NCBI GenBank assembly: GCA_000697335.1
Contig: JNEM01010858.1
Span: 1 to 30,850, forward strand
Source of the DNA: Conidiobolus incongruus B7586
Taxonomy: Eukaryota > Entomophthoromycota > Entomophthoromycetes > Entomophthorales > Conidiobolaceae
Reading direction: 5' to 3'
Length of the DNA: 30,850 nt
Below the pieces are notes generated by a model. That model did not search any database. It was not told the origin of the DNA and was given only the letters and a program-made list of their open reading frames with translations. Position numbers and translations under genes: made by a program. Positions 11,856 to 23,271 of the stretch are shown in pieces (the first letter of the stretch is position 1; every line of letters begins with the position of its first letter).

Positions 11856-13046
11856 TTATTTTGGATCCATAATATTATTCAATAAAAGATGCTGGAATTT
11901 GAGAGGGTTTTTAGCCTTGAGGATAACTTTGACATTATTATTGGTGTTGGGCTGATCAACAGCACATTTACCAGCTTGTTCCCCGTCTTCGATGATAGTA
12001 ACGTTGAAAAATTGCTCGTGTTCAACTTCAGCTAAACCTGTTACAAAGCCAACGCAGAGTGGATCATGCAGACCCATACCTCCAGTGCAGATGTCGTTGT
12101 CGTTTAATTTAATTAGGCTGATGGGGTATTGGAGCATATTGTAGAGCATTTTGCCAACTGGACTCTCGTCTTTCGCAATTTTAGCATCGACAGCATCTGG
12201 GAATAGTCTGGCAGATTCGGTAACATCTAAGGGAACTAAGCAGACGGGAAGGGGGAGAGGTTGAGTGCAATCTGACATATTGGCATTTCTGGGTTGCTTG
12301 GGATCGAAGCCAGCACTTGCATCCATGACAATTTTAGCAGCATGGGGATCTCCATAGAAGTTAAATTCAGCAAATGGAGTAACATTACCTCTCGTTGTGA
12401 CAGCACCGCCCATGATTACAAGCTCTTTGATCAAACTCATCGTATAGGGATCCTTTTCAATGGCTTTAGCGACATTTGTCAATGGCCCAAGAGCGATAAT
12501 TGTCATGGTGAATGGGGGAACGGATTTGATCTGATGTAAAATTTCATCAGCAGCATCTCTGGGACTCACTTCAAATCTGGGATGACCTTCAGCATGGTTC
12601 TTATCCATTTTTTGCTCTTCCTTGATTTCAAATTTCATTTCTTCTTCTAGGGGTTCGAGACCAAATTTCTTAAACCAGTACTTATCTACATATTGAGGAT
12701 GACTTATGGTGACGTTACCAATACCGTCAAGTCCATGAAAATTTTCGGCGTCGATGTGTGGAATCTTGAGAGGTGCTTCACTTCCGAGGGCGACTACGGG
12801 AATGGAATTCCATTGGAAGCGATCCTGATAGTTGGGATTCGAGTTGGTGTGATACTCCTTATCCAAGGTGATGGTGTGGAACATTGAAGCAAGGTTTCTT
12901 GTAGCCTTTCTCAAGTTAACATTTCCAAAAGTGACGGTAATAGCGCGAATATCAAGGTTTGGAGATGCTAAGCAATTCAAAAGTGCTAACACATCATCAC
13001 AACCTGGGTCAGTATCGATAATGACTGGAATTATTTCGCAAACCAT
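11856..13046 (-). CDS. Inosine-uridine-preferring nucleoside hydrolase
   Basis: The intronless gene encodes 396 residues. It belongs to the nucleoside N-ribohydrolase family, which cleaves purine or pyrimidine ribosides to base plus ribose in salvage. The hallmark calcium site DTDPGCDD covers residues 11-18. Other family blocks follow in order: HGLDGIGNV (104-112), ALGPLTNVA (185-193), IMGGA (211-215), AEFNFYGDPHAA (226-237) and LHDPL (326-330), where H327 and D328 match the catalytic-side His-Asp pair. A charged insert at about 132-155 and another at 244-266 make it longer than typical 310-340-residue members. There is no signal peptide, so it is likely cytosolic. A decayed paralogue lies upstream in the same orientation at 15180-16300. 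Substrate preference cannot be read from sequence alone. Confidence 0.93.
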   Translation of the reverse strand: MVCEIIPVIIDTDPGCDDVLALLNCLASPNLDIRAITVTFGNVNLRKATRNLASMFHTITLDKEYHTNSNPNYQDRFQWNSIPVVALGSEAPLKIPHIDAENFHGLDGIGNVTISHPQYVDKYWFKKFGLEPLEEEMKFEIKEEQKMDKNHAEGHPRFEVSPRDAADEILHQIKSVPPFTMTIIALGPLTNVAKAIEKDPYTMSLIKELVIMGGAVTTRGNVTPFAEFNFYGDPHAAKIVMDASAGFDPKQPRNANMSDCTQPLPLPVCLVPLDVTESARLFPDAVDAKIAKDESPVGKMLYNMLQYPISLIKLNDNDICTGGMGLHDPLCVGFVTGLAEVEHEQFFNVTIIEDGEQAGKCAVDQPNTNNNVKVILKAKNPLKFQHLLLNNIMDPK

Positions 13047-15179
13047 ATTAACTAAAAGAATGAAGTAATTTTATGTCAAAGCTATATATTATAGATAAAT
13101 ATTTAAATTAAATCAATTAACACTATTTTGAACAATTATCAAACTTCAATTACTGAATAAAATATTATATAGTGAAATACATTTTCACACCATCCATCAG
13201 ATCTTTATATACTGGACAAAAACTATTTATCCATTTAACCATCCAATAACTTTTCAAAGTAATTAGCCAATTATTGTTGTTATAATCCCTGAGTCCATAA
13301 TTGAACTAAATTTTAATCCATCTCAAAATTCTAAATTGGAATACATTTGAATAACTTTTTATTACTATGAATATATAGTCTCCTTAATATTGTTAAAAAC
13401 AATCTTGAAATCCCAGCTGAAGGAGATTATATTCACATTTAAGCAGAATATAATGTTCTGATTTATAAAATGTTGAAGGATCTTCTGATCTTTTCTATTG
13501 AGAATATAGACAATTTGAGGTTATGAATTAGGTTTTTAACCTTATCAAATAGCATTAAATTCGTCTAAATTAGGTATAATTCAATGAGTTAGAAAGAAAT
13601 AGTATGTAATTTGAAAATAATGAGTGATAAATATTGTGTTAAAAATGATGTATATTGGCAGTTGTTATTATATAGAACTTGGTACCGTATTAGATTTTCA
13701 TAAATATAGATATATTGATAAATCTGCTATGATTATGATGATAATCTGTTCTAATTCTACCAATAATAAATTGTCTATTTGAAACCGTAAATATTCCAGT
13801 TTTCAAATTTTACATATTATATAGAATTTATAAAAACTTTAAATGTTAATATTATCAATACATAAAATAAACAGTTAAAATTTAATACTAAATTATAATA
13901 TTTTATATTTTCAGTCATTTATAATATTATTTAATAACATTCTTCAATAGTTCTACTTCCTCGGTTAAAATATATAATTTTTAATTTACTATTAATGTTT
14001 GATGAGAACTAAATTCAGGAATTCTTGAAGTAGGATGTTTTCATATTTCAGTAGCAGAGAATTAATCACTTCTAATTAACTAGTTAAATATTCAAGTTAA
14101 CTTACAATTATTTAAAAAGAGCACTATGTAATTGACCGTTATTTACCAAAAATAATCTGACAATTCTCACCATTGTTATCCACTATCAATTTATCCTTAA
14201 TAGCAGAATGCCCAAAAATCAAAGATTTATAAGGCTTATTTTTACAATATGTTAAATTGTCTAAAACTTACTTAAATTATTTAATTTTATTATAAAATTT
14301 AATATTAATTTTGATATATTTGATATACTATGAACCCCTCACCATTATTCAATAAAAATTGTTCTAATTCAAGAATATCTCAGTATATACCAATAAATAT
14401 TTAATATTATTCTTTAAGATGCTTTAGACTATACATAATTTATTGATGTATTAAAAAATTATTTAAGTATTATTATTGACAAAAATCTTTATGTAAAAGT
14501 AAGAGGTTTGAAATTATAAAGAGTTTAAAGATATTAAAACTATAAATAAGGATTGACTAAATAATATAACACAAAATACCAATATTTAACACACTATTTT
14601 ACCTATAATCGTTATAGTTATTTTGACATTTTTGACAGATTTCTATTATTTTGATAAATATATAAATATTCGAAATAATACCTAAATATAATCAAAGATT
14701 GTAGTTTGAAAGCATTAGAAACATTTACAATTTCTATTGATAGTATTTTATATTTATTTGTCATAATGTTTTATATTTTAAAATTAAAAAAATATCTGAT
14801 TCATAAATTCTTAAAGGATATTGATATAATAGTACAAATAAAGTCCATATGCCAACTAACAACATATAGTAGATGATTTTATTATCTTCTTCGAGTATTT
14901 CATGAATTTATATGTTGTAATATTATATAGAATTGAATAAAGGGTTAGGTTAATAATTGAATATGAATAAAATTTCGCTAAAATTATATTATAAGAAGTT
15001 AATAATCAATTATAAATTTAAAATTTCTAGAGAGTATTAATTAAATGTAGTTAAAAATATAGTGTACGATTTCATAACTTTAATTATAATACTTTTGATT
15101 AAATAACGAATATTTATTTGTTTTTATTGATTGCGTGTTTTATTAATATTATTTTCTAACATCGAATTTTGAAATTTAA
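13047..15179. other. AT-rich spacer between nucleoside hydrolase and its dead paralogue
   Basis: About 2.1 kb without a supported gene. It must include the promoter of the nucleoside hydrolase (the CTATAATATATAG-like segment near 13083-13095 on the complementary strand is a possible TATA element). A short resemblance to the C-terminal codons of the hydrolase near 14350 is discussed among the rejected items. Confidence 0.5.
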
Positions 15180-16300
15180 TAGAGTGATTTCTGGCAAAAT
15201 TTTAACAATTTGTGGCTATTCCACTTATTAATTCTGTATTTTACTCTCAAATTGTCTTCGACAGCAATTTGGGTGTTCAAATATATCTCGAGTTTTGGAC
15301 ACCCAAATCCGGTGACATAGATGAGGCATAAGGGATCGTGAAGTCAAATGCCCCTTTTTGCACACGTTGTTTTCATCGCATTTTTCTAAATTTAACGCGA
15401 ATCGAAGTATGTAATATATTGATATGCTCAAGAGACGGTTATCCTGGAGAAGTTTGGCATCTGCTACTTCGGGATATAATCTGGTAGTTTTTGCCACATT
15501 GAATGGTATCGAAATCGTTTTTGATAGTCAAATTCTGGAAGTATTAATATTTGATAATATTTTTGATTTGGATTTTATCCAGCCCTGGTATTAATTACAA
15601 TTTTGTTAGTGTTGGAATCTGCATAAAAATTGTATGCAGCATCTGATGTAATATTTCAAGAAATTGTTACGGAATCACCCATGATTACAAACTCTTTAAT
15701 CAAATCTATAGTATGGAGATCTTTTTTAATGGCTTTACCAATATCTTTCAATGGTCCAAGAGCGATAGCTGTCATAGTGAATGAGGAAATGGATTTTATC
15801 TGATATAATACTTCATCTACAATATCTCTGAAACCAATACGATATTTTCATTTTTTGATATGTATGAACTTCCACTAATCCTTTTGATTAGTCTACAAGA
15901 TCATTAGAATTTATATTAGCAAGATTCAGAACGAATTTCTTTCTCCAATCCGAATTAACGAGCTCAGGATGAGTGACTGTCACATTATCAAGACCATCAA
16001 TTCCATTAATTCTGGTTAATCAAGTGGGGGTATGTTGGATGACTTGTCACTTTCAATAGCAACAAGAGGAATAAAGCTAAAGCGATATTGTCCTTTGTAG
16101 TAGGGATCCAATTTAGCTTTATATTCAATATCTAAACCAAGAGTGAAATGTTGCTTCTATATTATTCACAACATCCCTGAGTTTGATATTTCATTGTCCA
16201 GAGTTATTGTTCGGATATCTAAATTGGGCGTTGCTAAGTTATTGAATAAAGGTGGAACTAATCTATCCCAGAGTATGTATCAAATATTACAGTGATTGAT
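15180..16300 (-). pseudogene. Nucleoside hydrolase pseudogene
   Basis: Read on the minus strand, this is a diverged copy of the intact gene at 11856-13046. The 15497-to-15330 part encodes RLYPEVADAK against RLFPDAVDAK, and continues through a match to the LNDNDIC region. After a frame change comes LHDPLC..VTG, preceded by an in-frame stop. The 15660-15830 segment is strongly similar at the DNA level to the ALGPLTNVA/IMGGA region (12410-12570). The 15950-16260 segment corresponds to the HGLDGIGNV and N-terminal regions. The AEFNFYGDP part is poorly kept, and DTDPGxDD near 16270 is barely recognisable. Several frame breaks are spread over the whole length, so it is dead rather than merely truncated. 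Its length (about 1.1 kb) is close to the parent's, which argues for duplication of the whole gene followed by decay. Confidence 0.9.
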
Positions 16301-18177
16301 GCCAATGCTATATTGATAGCTAAATCAAACAGATCAGAATAAATTATCAGTGTTTTCAAAGAATTTAATATTTTTAATGATAATTGAATATCCTATTCAA
16401 TCAATTTTAACAAGATTCTAAATATATCAACAAATTTTGTATATTCAATATTGATTAATAATTTATTGAAAACAACTAGCATATAATAAACTCGATAATT
16501 CTGTTAATACCATTTATTACAATTCACATATCAAAATTCACAAGAATGAGGTATAATAATTGTGATATATCAGCTGTGATACACTCAAGGTAATTGGTTT
16601 ACATTAGATATATGTATTTCAGCTTTGTTCTACAATATACATCAAATAATTTCATATATGTCAAATTGCCGATGACTTTGGTGAGAATCGAATAATAATT
16701 GAAAAGTATACTGTGAAGTATAAAAAGCAGATATTCAGCTATCTAATGTGAACACAAATTGCAATTATTTAAAATATCCAATTAATTCAAATTTTTATAA
16801 AGATAGCATATCCTTAAAGCAAATAAAAAATATTTAGATTAATACAATTCTACCTTATTTTGATCCTTTATTAATATTTATTATATTAATGAATATTTTA
16901 TTATATCACAATACTAATCAAGCTATCACGTTTTATCACAATTCATACAATTTATCATATCCATAATATGAAATATTACAATAATAAAGAATTTATATTA
17001 ATGAAAATAATGTATCAGAACATTATTGTAGAAATTCCAATTTCTCTTAAAAAATAATGATATAAATTTTGTAAAATAGAGATTCAAATAAGCTATTGAT
17101 TATACATATAACCTATATAATAAAGATATTCTTATCATATAGACTATTATTCATTATTCAGCTTTATCAAAAATATCACATTCAAATATATAATATGAAA
17201 AATTAGAGAAATTTGAGATATAAAAAATATTAAATTAAATAATTCAATAATATTATTATATTAAAGACAAATTTAATTCATTAATTTTTCAATTATTTTC
17301 AATTGAATTGTACTTATATATATATTCATGTAAAAATCAATCATATAACATCACCAATATAAATAATTGATTAATTTTATAAAATAGGAATATAATTGAT
17401 TCAAAATCAAACAAGTTTATCTATTTTCGAATTTGTTAAAATTGATATATTATAAACTATATATTATTAAATATTTTAATATACTCAATAAATTATCTAC
17501 CAATCATTTAACAATGAGTATATAGTTAATTTGAGGACTAAATCAATTTGAACCAAGATCAACGTTGAGACCTAACCCAAATCAGTAAACTAAACAACCA
17601 AAAATAAATGGATTCGCACATGAAGAGAACCAGGAAAAAATATCGAAAAGAAGGTGTGTTGATGATAATAGGTAATCACAAATCAACATACATTGTCAAA
17701 CCTACAATTGGTTGAAAATTATCTGATTGAATATATCAATTTCGAAACAGTGATAAAAATGGGATAAAAAGAAATTTTGTAACATTTCAGACGAAATAAT
17801 TAGATCCCTAATTTATATAATAAAATTCTATGGAATTTCTTTAGGTTAATTGTTTGATATAGTTGAATATGGTAGTTTATCTGAAGTTTATTGCATCTAA
17901 TGGGATGTTATATAAGGACAAGAATTGAATTGATATACGCTCGATTTTGTCGTTTTTATTAATGGGGATAAATTCACCTGTTAGATACGTTTTCTGAAAT
18001 TGGTCATTATATAAAATTTTTATGTTTGTATCATTAAATTAAATCAAAATTGATATTAATATCAGCTTTTAAAAATCCTATTTTATTTAAATATATACTA
18101 CCTTATATTTAATAATTTAAAATAACCTAAATTGAGCTCTTATCGATACAACCTTCAGTTACTTAAAACTTATCAAA
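16301..18177. other. AT-rich spacer, no gene seen
   Basis: No coding signal was found. The last few hundred bases are the 5' flank of the gene at 18178. An in-frame TGA at 18133-18135 lies before that ATG with no start between, so the protein is not extended upstream without another exon. Confidence 0.55.
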
Positions 18178-19511
18178 ATGTTTATATATCCAACTTTAAT
18201 ATCATCGACAGAGATAAACGATAGCAAATGGAAGATAATATACAAACGGGATCAATTCACTTTACAATCTTATATGATTCATCATATTCAAAATAAATTT
18301 TATTACAGGGTGGTTTTAGGTGCCTATCCAGCTTACAAAGGTAATTACTTGTTTATTTGTTGTGATATTTGTTAAACGATTGTTTAGTAGCTGAAAGTGA
18401 CCATTTAGAGAAAATTGAGTCAGAATTTAGTTTCTTTGTTGATAGATTTATGATTGGATTGCAGAATGCTAAAGTGAGTCAGCTTATAAAGTTGATTCGA
18501 AGCGAATATTCGTCATTTTCTGAACAGCTTTCAAGGCATTCTATTTCGGGAGATGACGACAGGAATATTCAAAATATAGATCATAGGCTGTCGGATTTTG
18601 ACACAATTAATGACAGGTTGCCTAGTTTGGATCCTCACAGTACGGGTTCGTCATCGTCATCGTCTTATATGTCGGATTTACTGAGTTCGTTTAGCAGTGG
18701 TGAACTCCATTGGGGTAGTCCACCTTCATCGGTTAATATGATGAATTCTGCAAGTTCTAACTCTGCAAGGAGTGATTCAAACTCAAGTCAAACAAGTGAA
18801 ACGCATCCAAGGCTGGGACAAACTCATCAAGAATGCAACACCGTACCATCGTTGCACATCCCTGATTGGCTGCAGCCATGTATCCAGCTAGTAATTGAAA
18901 GTGCAACTTATATTTTCAATATGCTAAATAGCAATGCTCACACAACTTGTCAACGACATGAAAATAATATAATGACGTTCCCGTTGCAATTCTTTTCGTT
19001 ACTCACATATCCTTCTGCTTACACGAAGCTAACTTATCATACGCTACGAGAAATCGAAACAGTGAAAACCAGACGACACGCGGTCATATGTCTCACTCTA
19101 TTCTGCCTTTTAATTAGATATTGCTCCCTCGATCTCTTTATCCTCATCCTATTCCTAGTTGATTGTGGTATGCTCTGGGTTATGAAGAATGTCGTTCGCC
19201 TCAAAATGATGATTGCCAAAAAATGTGTCAAATCACGCGTGGATACTGCTAAACAATGGGCTGGAGGCTGGTTTCGAAGTGGTCCACCCAAATTATCTCA
19301 ACAACTATCGATAAATTCAACTTCACCAACTAATTCCAATTTAGATAAGCAAAAATTTACCATTCGCAAGGATAATGCTGAGATGAATAGTCCTTCAGAC
19401 TATCCAGCCCAAAGATGTTCCCAATCGACCAAAATTCAAACTCCATTGCTCAAGAAAACTATATTTTTCAAACCTAAAGTTCCTCAGCCTACAGTTCTAC
19501 AATATTCATAA
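18178..19511 (+). CDS. Two-exon membrane protein of unknown function
   Basis: Exons 18178-18340 and 18388-19511 join in frame to give 428 residues. The 47-nt intron has a GTAATT donor and a TAG acceptor. A second TAG follows directly, so splicing three bases later would also stay in frame. I do not recognise the family. The N-terminus (about 1-110) is well packed with aromatic and charged residues. Residues about 135-190 are Ser/Asn-rich and probably disordered, with a run of six Ser after G141. Residues about 285-322 form one long or two adjacent hydrophobic segments, followed by a basic stretch, which suggests a membrane hairpin. The C-terminus is basic and Ser/Pro-rich. The frame stays open-looking beyond the TAA at 19509, up to 19862 (separate entry). 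An unspliced message would stop after 65 codons. Confidence 0.7.
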
Positions 19512-19862
19512 TCTTCGGATGTTCCTAACACAGATAGGACTAATCAATACCCTCTAAGATTGAACCGATTGTCCAGAGCCAATTGAGTCTCCACACAAAA
19601 CGAATCAGGTCAGTCAAGTAGAAAATGGTTCTTAGGTGCGCTCATGAGACGCAATTCAACCAATGTATATACCGAAAAGGAGAGCGGCAACATGCCATCT
19701 AAGCGTTACAGTGAACCACACTTAGCAATGAATTCTGTACTCAAAGGAGAATCTAGATCAATGAGATTCAATATTGAATTTGACAGTTCCAAAAACAAAA
19801 TGCGCATCATCGATACTCAACTCAAAACTCAAGAACTTGACAATACTATCCCAATACAATGA
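19512..19862 (+). other. In-frame continuation after the stop of the membrane-protein gene
   Basis: This stretch lies in the same frame as the preceding exon. Between the TAA at 19509-19511 and the terminal TGA at 19860-19862 the only further stop is TGA at 19584-19586. The translated parts keep the Ser/Asn/Arg/Lys-rich character of the upstream C-terminus (for example RKWFLGALMRRNSTN after 19620). Codon-like composition stays richer in C and G than the flanking spacer. It may be a former C-terminus now in the 3' UTR, a stop-codon readthrough extension, or part of an exon reached by an intron I could not place. It could also start independently at ATG 19644 (72 codons), which I consider less likely. 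Confidence 0.5.
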
Positions 19863-20322
19863 AAACCATATTCATTATTAATGCAACAAGTTACAAAAAA
19901 TCATTTGATTCAACAAAAGGCTAATTGCAAACGATATTTTACACCTAAATATTTAACATGAACCCAATTATAAATCCGTTTCACTATATCCAATTCAACT
20001 CGCATGATTTTAGTCAATTTCCAAATGCATAGCAAATTACAGCCATTAGTAAAGAGAAGCCGCAAATCTCCAGATGCATTATCTCTTTAAATTTCACTAT
20101 GATGAAGCAATTTGATCTTAAAATTTTGCTTATTATCATTATAAATTATCGATGATCATATTCCATCCATTGATCACTTGCCATAATCAACTTGACAATT
20201 TTCCTAATTTTTCAATCTTAATTGCATAAATAAAAACAGACTAAGAATTAGGAGAATTACCAATTAGTATTAATGTAACTTAAATAAACGCCAATTGGTT
20301 TCGAATTGTTGATTTAACTCAA
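19863..20322. other. Spacer and 5' flank of the cysteine-rich gene
   Basis: No gene seen. It contains the 3' end of the membrane-protein locus and, at 20291-20297, a CCAATTG motif about 30 bases before the TATA element of the next gene. Confidence 0.5.
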
Positions 20323-20330
20323 TATAAATA
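20323..20330 (+). promoter_or_regulatory. TATA box of the cysteine-rich secreted protein gene
   Basis: TATAAATA is placed 77 nt before the ATG at 20400 with a CCAATTG motif about 30 nt upstream of it, a layout like a strong, regulated core promoter. It resembles the TATAAATAG in front of the metalloprotease at 8511. Confidence 0.55.
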
Positions 20331-20399
20331 CGTTTCTTGTCATAATCCAACTCCATATTTATTATTATTTCAAATTTCTAATATAATTAATAATCAAAT

Positions 20400-20894
20400 A
20401 TGAAATTGAATTACTTGATTCCCATTGCTATTGTATCACTCTACAACTGTCAAACCTCAGATGACGACGTCCGCAACGCAACTTGCGAAGCTAATATCAA
20501 ATTTTGTTCGACAGTATGTGCTAATAATAATTCTACAGTCAGCGTGAATAAATGTGATCCCCAAACCTATAACTTTCAATGTACTTGTGGGAACAACTTC
20601 ACACCGCCACAAGATATGAACACCTTCCCAGCGGCGTTTCAAGCTTGCAACGACAAGAAATCGGACTGTAAGGCCAAATGTGGCGGCGACTCCAGCTGCT
20701 CCACGAGCTGTGACAATACTTACAAGTGTATTGCCAGGGATGTCAACGACGGCAAGACTGCCACCGTACCAGTATCCACCTCAACTAAATCCATGGCTTC
20801 TTCAGTGCCCAACCTTAACAACGCTCATAACTTGGCACCCATGTTCACGGCGACAACTTTAGCCATTATATTGATGTCTTGGTCATCCCTTTAA
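20400..20894 (+). CDS. Cysteine-rich GPI-type secreted protein (DUF7707-like)
   Basis: The single-exon gene encodes 164 residues. A signal peptide covers residues 1 to about 18. The mature part has twelve cysteines at 29, 36, 40, 52, 61, 63, 83, 90, 94, 100, 104 and 110, enough for six disulfides. The order C-x6-C-x3-C, then CDP..Y.F.C.C, then P..F..C, recalls the fungal DUF7707 domain of small secreted or wall proteins. A Thr/Ser-rich linker (about 118-140) leads to a C-terminal hydrophobic segment (about 146-164) suited to GPI attachment. The likely location is plasma membrane or cell wall. The biochemical role is unknown. AATAAA at 20997-21002 is a plausible poly(A) signal. The DUF name is from memory of the cysteine pattern. 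Confidence 0.8.
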   Translation: MKLNYLIPIAIVSLYNCQTSDDDVRNATCEANIKFCSTVCANNNSTVSVNKCDPQTYNFQCTCGNNFTPPQDMNTFPAAFQACNDKKSDCKAKCGGDSSCSTSCDNTYKCIARDVNDGKTATVPVSTSTKSMASSVPNLNNAHNLAPMFTATTLAIILMSWSSL

Positions 20895-23240
20895 ATTCAT
20901 TTATGTAAAAATATTGTGATTTAACTGTTGTTACTCAATACTCTTATTAATTATAATCATTGTGGTATTATTCTTATTACCAATTGATACAACTGCAATA
21001 AAAATTTCATATTATTATTAATTACTTGAGTATTAAATATGAAATTTATATAGTTAATAATATCAATTACATCATTATTAAATTAACCAACTTGTCATAA
21101 TTTTATTTTTAATTAGGTAAAATTTAATAGTGAGAGTTAAAATATTGCTCTAATTTAAAAATTTCTTAGTAGGAAAAATAATATTTTTGAGTTTTATATT
21201 ATAATTATAATGCTTGCAAAATGTTAATAGTTAAAAATATATTCAGGTATATTATATGATTTAATAATGAATTGTTGATGATATATCTATGCTTTGGAAA
21301 TTAAATTTTAGAATTAATTTTTTTTAATCAGTTGTAAATAAAACAAAAAATTGGTATTTAACCACTTAATCAAAATTTTTATATTAATACTTAATTACAT
21401 TCTAAGTATAGAATTCTCGATTTTAATTAAATTTATCGAAGTTGATTAAATTTGACCATTTTGTCTAAGTCCTGCATGGAGTCCTGAGACTCTAAAGGGA
21501 TAAGCCCCAAAACCAATCCTTAAAGGTTAGATTGACTAATTGTTAGATAAAAAAGGAGTATATTTCTAGCAACATTGATGTCTTGATCCGTCTTTATATA
21601 ATATTGAGGACACTGGAAAGTCTTAATTAATTATATTATATATTTCCAAATATCTACAATTACCATATGTTACATTTATTGGATATTTATAATCAACAAT
21701 TATATCGCACAAAAGTTACTCTTTTTGATTGAATGGGTTTTGGTTCAATCTCTAATAAGACCATCTTAACAACGCTTTTATGTTTTTGTTTTTGATATAT
21801 ATTTATATTGGATTCTTTTATTACTATTAAGTCTTAAATTCCAAAAGTAATATTATATAATATAGTACTATTAATAATCAATTTATTGCCTAATAAAAAT
21901 CTTATCTAGCAAGTTTTAATATTATTTTTCATTTTATTGATTACCAATTTTATCTTATATTTTTTATAATAAATGTCTTGCTTATACAATATATTTTATG
22001 TCATTATTTTAGTTGTAAAAAGTATAATGAATTCTCTTAATAATATTTCTATATTAATCAAAATATCAAATAATAACTTAAAAAAGCTTGGTGAATTTTA
22101 TTTTTATATTTTGATGTTACCAGTAATTAATAATAGTAATTAAGTTATTTAGCAAAATATGATTAAAAAATAATTTCATCCTTCGGCTTTAGTATAAAAA
22201 TTTTTTATGTTGAAAATTATAATTTTATTCTTTTAATAATTGTCAGGTTATTTGGTTAATTTACTATTATAATAAATAAAATACATAATACCAGCCTTTT
22301 TTGATTATTAAAATAAGTAGTAGTCGATTATAATTATTTTATATTTTTGTATTTAAGTTTTATTTTACTATTTCATATATAAAATCAATATTATTTGATT
22401 TTAAATATCATATAGTCTTCAGTATTTTAATTATTATTTAAATTTTTGATTTATATAGTTTTTAGAATTAATTTATTTATATATTAATATAATAAATAAT
22501 TGGACATAGATCTACCATGTTATTTTTATTTATTTTAATTTATATTTTTGTTTTTATTTTTTTAATTTGTTTATATATATTTGCCTAATATTATATTATT
22601 TTAATTGTAAAAAATTACCTATATATTATTATTTTAATATTTTAATTAAAAAGGATTAGTTTTGTTTTGATTTTATTAGGATTAATTAAAAAACTTAAAT
22701 TTATAATACTTAATATTATTTTTATAAGTGACAATAGGTCTGAAGTTATTTGTTTATATATTTTATTAATATAACTTAAAAATCAAAATATTTTTAATTA
22801 AGTTTTGATATAAAATTTCAAATAATTCAAGGTATTTTTAATGATTATATATGGATTGTATTTATATATTGTGAAAACTCTTTATATAATATAATATAAT
22901 TATATAAGTATATTTTCTATTTGAAAAAAAGTAATTAAATATTGGAAACCAAATAAAGATTGATTAATTTAGAATTTTTATAATTTTAATATTTAAACTA
23001 TATTATATTATATAAAAATATATAATAGAGTTTTAAATTATTTTTATAAAAATAAGATAAATGTATATTTCAAGTCATTTATATTTGAAAATAATTATTT
23101 AGTTTATATATCATTATTAAATAATATCTTAATAATTTTAATAATAATAATTTTGATTATTAATTAATTATTAAAAAACATTAAGAATCAATAGAGATTC
23201 TGGGAATAGTCAACAACCTGGTTTAATTCAGATTATATTA

Positions 23241-23271
<31 letters not shown>

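Noticed and set aside
12294-13068. Three plus-strand ORFs opposite the nucleoside hydrolase
   Set aside because: They are antisense shadows of a well-conserved gene and carry no motif.
14330-14375. Resemblance to the last codons of the nucleoside hydrolase (LLNN region) on the minus strand
   Set aside because: The exact match is only about 14 AT-rich bases. The pseudogene at 15180-16300 already seems to run to its own C-terminal end, so chance similarity is likely, though an inserted or third fragment is not excluded.
19037-19291. 84-codon minus-strand ORF
   Set aside because: It is antisense to the membrane-spanning part of the gene at 18178-19511, a common shadow of hydrophobic codons.
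19480-19640. Intron that would remove both stops in the membrane-protein gene
   Set aside because: No GTAA-type donor lies in a suitable place before 19509. The available GTTC donors do not resemble the other introns here and the implied length is more than twice theirs.
21700-21785. Possible tRNA-like T-arm (GGTTCAATC) with a small inverted repeat
   Set aside because: No matching acceptor stem, D-arm or anticodon arm could be built around it.
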